Positions 60,189 through 64,000 of a stretch of 64,000 nucleotides of DNA are shown piece after piece (the first letter of the stretch is position 1; each line of letters starts with the position of its first letter). The notes under the pieces were generated by a model. It did not search any database, was not told the origin of the DNA, and was given only the letters and a program-made list of their open reading frames with translations. The stretch lies in assembly GCA_003260075.1 (NCBI GenBank), contig QLIY01000313.1, positions 24,780-88,779 of the forward strand, in the 5' to 3' direction. The translations under genes and the position numbers were made by a program. Source of the stretch: Phallusia mammillata. Lineage: Eukaryota; Chordata; Ascidiacea; Phlebobranchia; Ascidiidae.

Positions 60189-60809
60189 AAATGTTCTGAA
60201 CCAATATCTTAAGATATGGTAATGTTTGTAAGACCAATTTAATTCGAAATAATGACTTTAAAATATGGCGTACTATGATTTACAGGGCTGATCTTTAGGG
60301 CTGATCCCGGTAATAAATTCTTTGTGAGGGGAGAATACTATAAAAATAAAGCCTATCAGTTGCTAAATATTCCAGTTAAAGCCCTAACATTGACTTTCTT
60401 CGAATAAAATTGTTACAAAACATAGTTGATTACTGGAAACCCTTGTGATGTTATACGTTTTTTTTTACACGCATGAGTGGCCAATGTAAGCATTTGCGAT
60501 TCCAGGAAAATGTATGGCAATTCATTTCCTGTCCGTAGTAAAATCAGTATGTACTTGTTAGCGACACTACGAACAATTGTCGCATGTTTTTTGAAGATTG
60601 TTTTTAGTATTTTGTCCTGTAAGTGCGATGACAGTGCGCGAGGTTTCTGAAATTAGCTAAGATGTGCATAAATTCAATACTTGGGCCAGCAATGAAGCGT
60701 ATATGCAGACCAGTGTTGCGGTTACGTTACACTCGACAGGCCTATGGAAGTCGCTGTACAGAATCAGATGGTCACCAAGCATTCCCACAAGGCAAAGCAA
60801 GAAAAATCT

Positions 60810-60935
60810 AACCTGCGGTGGGATTCGGACCCACGAAAGGAGCCTTTTCGGGAATCGCGCTCTACCAGCTGAGCTACACGGGCTCATTGGTGGAACCGCC
60901 GAAAGTCGTATCACAAACGCCGTTGCCTGCGTCGT
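60810..60935 (-). repeat. tRNA-derived SINE-like sequence, copy 3 (best preserved)
   Basis: On the minus strand GCCCGTGTAGCTCAGCTGGT is a good D-arm/A box and GTGGGTCCGAATCCCAC a good T-arm/B box, but GCCCGTG and CGCAGGT do not form an acceptor stem and the anticodon stem is poor. The 45 bp upstream match copies 1 and 2. Confidence 0.62.
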
Positions 60936-61009
60936 GTACTGCACATAGCATATTTGCAGGAGGAGAAGTTCGACACAGAGTTGTAAATCGGGCCGGGCTT
61001 TTCAAGCCG

Positions 61010-61260
61010 GGTTTGGACTTAGGTTTCTTTAAAAAAACGGGCATGAGTTTACAGTCTGTGTCAGTATTTTTTCATAACAATTCAGTTGATAAGTTGCTTA
61101 GTGGCTTAGAAGCTGGTTGCTGGACCTGACCTAATGTCAAACATCCCTAAAACGGCTTGTTTCAGACCAATTGTCTTTGTTGTCTTGGTCTGTCTCGGTG
61201 CTTTAATGAATAGGCATGTGAATCAAACTGTCGGACCTAGACATACTTCTTAAAAAAGAA
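61010..61260. repeat. Dispersed repeat, partner of 2560-2830
   Basis: Same order of blocks as 2560-2830, including GTCAGTATTTTTT, TGTCAAACA(T/G)CCCTAAAACG and CCAATTGTCT. Confidence 0.65.
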
Positions 61261-61264
61261 GTGA

Positions 61265-61335
61265 TTAGAACCACCAACCGTATGCTTACCGGGCGATCGC
61301 GCTATCCACTGAACCACAATGCCGAGCAAGGTTTA
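61265..61335 (-). repeat. tRNA-like sequence
   Basis: Minus strand GGCATTGTGGTTCAGTGGAT looks like a D-arm and GGTGGTTCTAATC like a B box. A poorer copy of the same block lies at about 61617-61660. No intact cloverleaf. Confidence 0.45.
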
Positions 61336-61399
61336 AAAGTTGAAATACGTTTTGTTATGTATTGCGCTGTGGCAAGGCGGTCACGCAACAGCTGCAGTT

Positions 61400-63260
61400 C
61401 TGTCTACCATGACTTTCACGGCTTGAGGCAAAACAAGATAGCACAGCTACATAACAACGAAAAGTTGCAGAATTCCTGAAGCGTTTCGAAGCATAACTTG
61501 CGTACAAGGCTTTGTGCAGCGAAAGAAATTAAGTCGTTCACTGTTACAAGGTGATCAGGCAGTTGGCACGATTTGTGAAAAGTTGAAAAGCACTAGATTA
61601 AAGCTATTAACCTTTCGCTTACCGGGCGGTCGTGCAATCTCTCTTGCCGAGCAACCATTTGTTCCTAAATTACGGCTTTTAATGCGTTTTACTTTAGCAA
61701 ATCGGTTATACAACCGCAGCGGTTATGTATGCCATGACTTTCACGTCTTCAACCTTACACGACCTTAAGCATACCCACAAAACACAGCTACGAACAACGG
61801 AAACGGGAAATGACTCAACAAAGCATTGACTGTGTACTAGGCTTTGCGTAAGAAATTTAGTCATCATGTGTTACAAGGTGATCAAACATCAGATAGTTGC
61901 ACTATAAACTAGTTCACATTGCAATGAATGGGCAAAGACAACAACACTACTGTTGGATTGAGTGTCTAAATTCTGACAAGGACAGTTATGCTGTAGTTTC
62001 AGTGGGTGATATAGTTTTAATTTCGGTAAATTTCTGACATAATAGCAGTTGGATATCACCTTAACTTTGAGAAGGACAGATTATGCTTGTTATGTTAGAG
62101 TTTAAATTTAGGTTCATTTCTAATACTATTGTAGTTAGATGTAGGGCTTAAATTCTGACAAAGACTGATTAAAACCGTCAGTAACTTCAAAGGTTCCTGG
62201 GCCCTGAAATCTCCTTACAGGTGTCTTGCACTTCGGTTCGTTTGTTCATTACTTCTCGATCAAAGAATACGACAAAACGGGCACAAGTCGTATGGAATAA
62301 TTAGAAAGAAGGATTTCTTTAACGTTAGAAAAAAACCCTTCAGTTTGCACAGTATTTTTTTGTGCTTAGCACATTTTAATTATTCGTTTGGAATTCAATG
62401 TCTCTATTTGTTGCTAATAACCATCTGTTGCTAAATAGTCAAGTCAAAGTCTAAAAATCGACTTTATTAAAACCAAATTACCCCAAAACATGGTTGCATA
62501 TACTGCCGTTGTGAAGCGTGCCGCCTTTGTGACTTAAAAGGTTTTATTTACACGCATAAGTGACCATTGTAAGAATGTGCGTTTCCAGGAAATTTTATGA
62601 CATTTAAGTTCCTGTCTGTAGGAAAATCAACATGTACTTATTGACACTCTATAAAAAATTGTCGTATGTTGTTAAAGATTGAATTTTGTATTTTGTCATA
62701 ACAGTGCGTGAGGTCTCATAAACATTGATTATCTTATAATTAGTGCTACTGGTGACAAGGCCTCATATAGGTCACTTTAGTCTAGCTGTGGCAGTCTAGT
62801 TCGCAGGCAGTATCAAACTCAGAACCCAAGTTCTTAACCGGGGGCCATTCTATACGCACAACTTGGCCTAGGCCCCTTTAGCAATTCGGTTAAGCAACCG
62901 CAGAACTTTTGTCTGCATTGACTTTCACGTCTCCAACCATTCACGAGACAAACCCACAAAACACAGCAACGGAACAACATAAACGGGAAATGACTCAACA
63001 TTCCTGAAATTGAAGCATTGGTTGTGTACTAGGCTTTGCGTGCGTAGCGAAAGAAATGTAGTCATCAGAAGTAACAAGGAGATGAAACATCAGACAGTAG
63101 GACTATAAACTAGTTTACATTACGGTGAATGGACAAAGACAACACTATTTCAGTCTCATGACGAGGTCATATTGTCTTTATTCTGAAAAGGACAGGTTTA
63201 GTTTTAGTTTTAGTTGGGCAATATAGTTTTAACTTTTGTTTATTTCTAACACTATTGCAG
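61400..63260. repeat. Three diverged copies of a dispersed repeat
   Basis: CATGACTTTCACG(G/T)CT..., CACAAAACACAGC(T/A)ACG, AAACGGGAAATGACTCAACA, TGTGTACTAGGCTTTGCGT and (G)TTACAAGG(T/A)GAT recur at about 61409-61560, 61730-62150 and 62920-63260 in the same orientation. Non-coding and old, class unknown. Confidence 0.6.
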
Positions 63261-64000
63261 GCTGATTTAATGTTTACCACTTATCAGGGAGATGCTGTCT
63301 GAACATTTAAGTTTGTGCAATTAATTTTTAATATCGTTTCAGTTGATTCTTGTATTACGGGCCTATGGTTAAGTTGTAATTCCATGGTCTTAACCAACTT
63401 CTCCAGTTTATCATAGGTTAATTAACGCAGAAGTATGCATTTAATAACGCGTTAAATATTTTTTCTCAATATTTTCATAAAGATCTCAGAAACATTTTTT
63501 TATCCGGCCAAGTGAATGTATTAAACATCGTAAATTTTCTTTTGGTTAAAATAAGAAAACTGCTCTTCGCATCACAACATTACGACACTAATATTTATAT
63601 CAAGCCCAAATAAACACCCGAATTAGAACCTTTATTAAAAATTTAAAATCCAATTTGTGGATTAATAATTCAATGTGAGTTAAAACAATTGTGCATAATT
63701 AATTTTACAAAATTTTGCTGACCGAATTTCGACAGTAAACAAATATACTACTGTAGAATTTATTTGTTAAAACTCTTAAGTAAGCTCTGGCGTACATAAT
63801 GTAGATGCCTATGTGATTATGTTGGTTTAATAATCGTTTTGAGTCTACATATAGTTATTTGTGTATACATAGTGGCCTAACCCTATTTTTTGGTAGTAAC
63901 ACGCAATAGTTTTAATTCGTTGCCCGAAAATGACAATAATATGCTTCCTCATAATTATGAATGAGATTTTTCCACAATAATTTTGTTTTGCAACTGTTTT
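63261..64000. other. Intergenic, no gene seen
   Basis: Very AT-rich sequence without recognisable features. Confidence 0.5.

Noticed and set aside
60810-60895. Functional tRNA gene on the minus strand
   Set aside because: A and B boxes are good, but acceptor and anticodon stems do not pair, and related copies with the same upstream block show it is dispersed.

Overview
The window looks like animal nuclear DNA: AT-rich, with GT-AG introns (one GC-AG), multi-exon genes, LDLa and LRR modules, hAT-type MITEs and a BEL/Pao retroelement. The gene set (LDLa-rich GPCR, TM6SF, NLR-like LRR-ZU5-UPA), short genes and high allelic divergence fit an invertebrate deuterostome, most likely an ascidian tunicate. 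That assignment is an inference, not something read directly.

Layout. 1-464 (-): N-terminal part of a secreted collagen-like protein running off the left edge. 940-6740: hAT MITEs and diverged dispersed repeats. 7102-11112 (+): an LDLa-rich class A GPCR, broken by two assembly tracts that remove TM6. 13935-14255: a hAT MITE. 15488-22992 (-): an NLR-like gene (HD1/winged-helix part, LRR exons, ZU5, UPA, acidic tail) whose exon phases all agree; no P-loop NACHT core is visible. 23322-28653: hAT-like terminal repeats enclosing a decayed BEL/Pao element. 32851-33895 (-) and 36488-37858 (+): two paralogous three-exon genes for small secreted six-cysteine peptides, arranged head to head with matching TATA boxes. 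Between them lies a hAT MITE nested inside another. 39970-43603 (-): a TM6SF orthologue. 46232-47919 (+): the first three exons of an unrecognised gene. 53.7-54.4 kb: a 63-bp minisatellite rich in TGACGTCA. 56.2-56.9 kb: fold-back MITEs. 58158-58310: a possible first exon. 59-63.3 kb: tRNA-derived SINE-like sequences and other repeats.

Assembly quality dominates the reading. More than 30 homopolymer tracts of 9-97 nt interrupt the sequence. Most short ones, and the only n (54908), separate two slightly different copies of the same sequence. They behave like scaffold gaps with unmerged alleles on either side. Every tract left of 31.7 kb is poly-C and every tract right of 38.3 kb is poly-G, so the scaffold probably contains two pieces in opposite orientation joined between those points.

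The genes do not form one pathway. The NLR-like gene and the six-cysteine secreted peptides are the best candidates for innate-immune functions.
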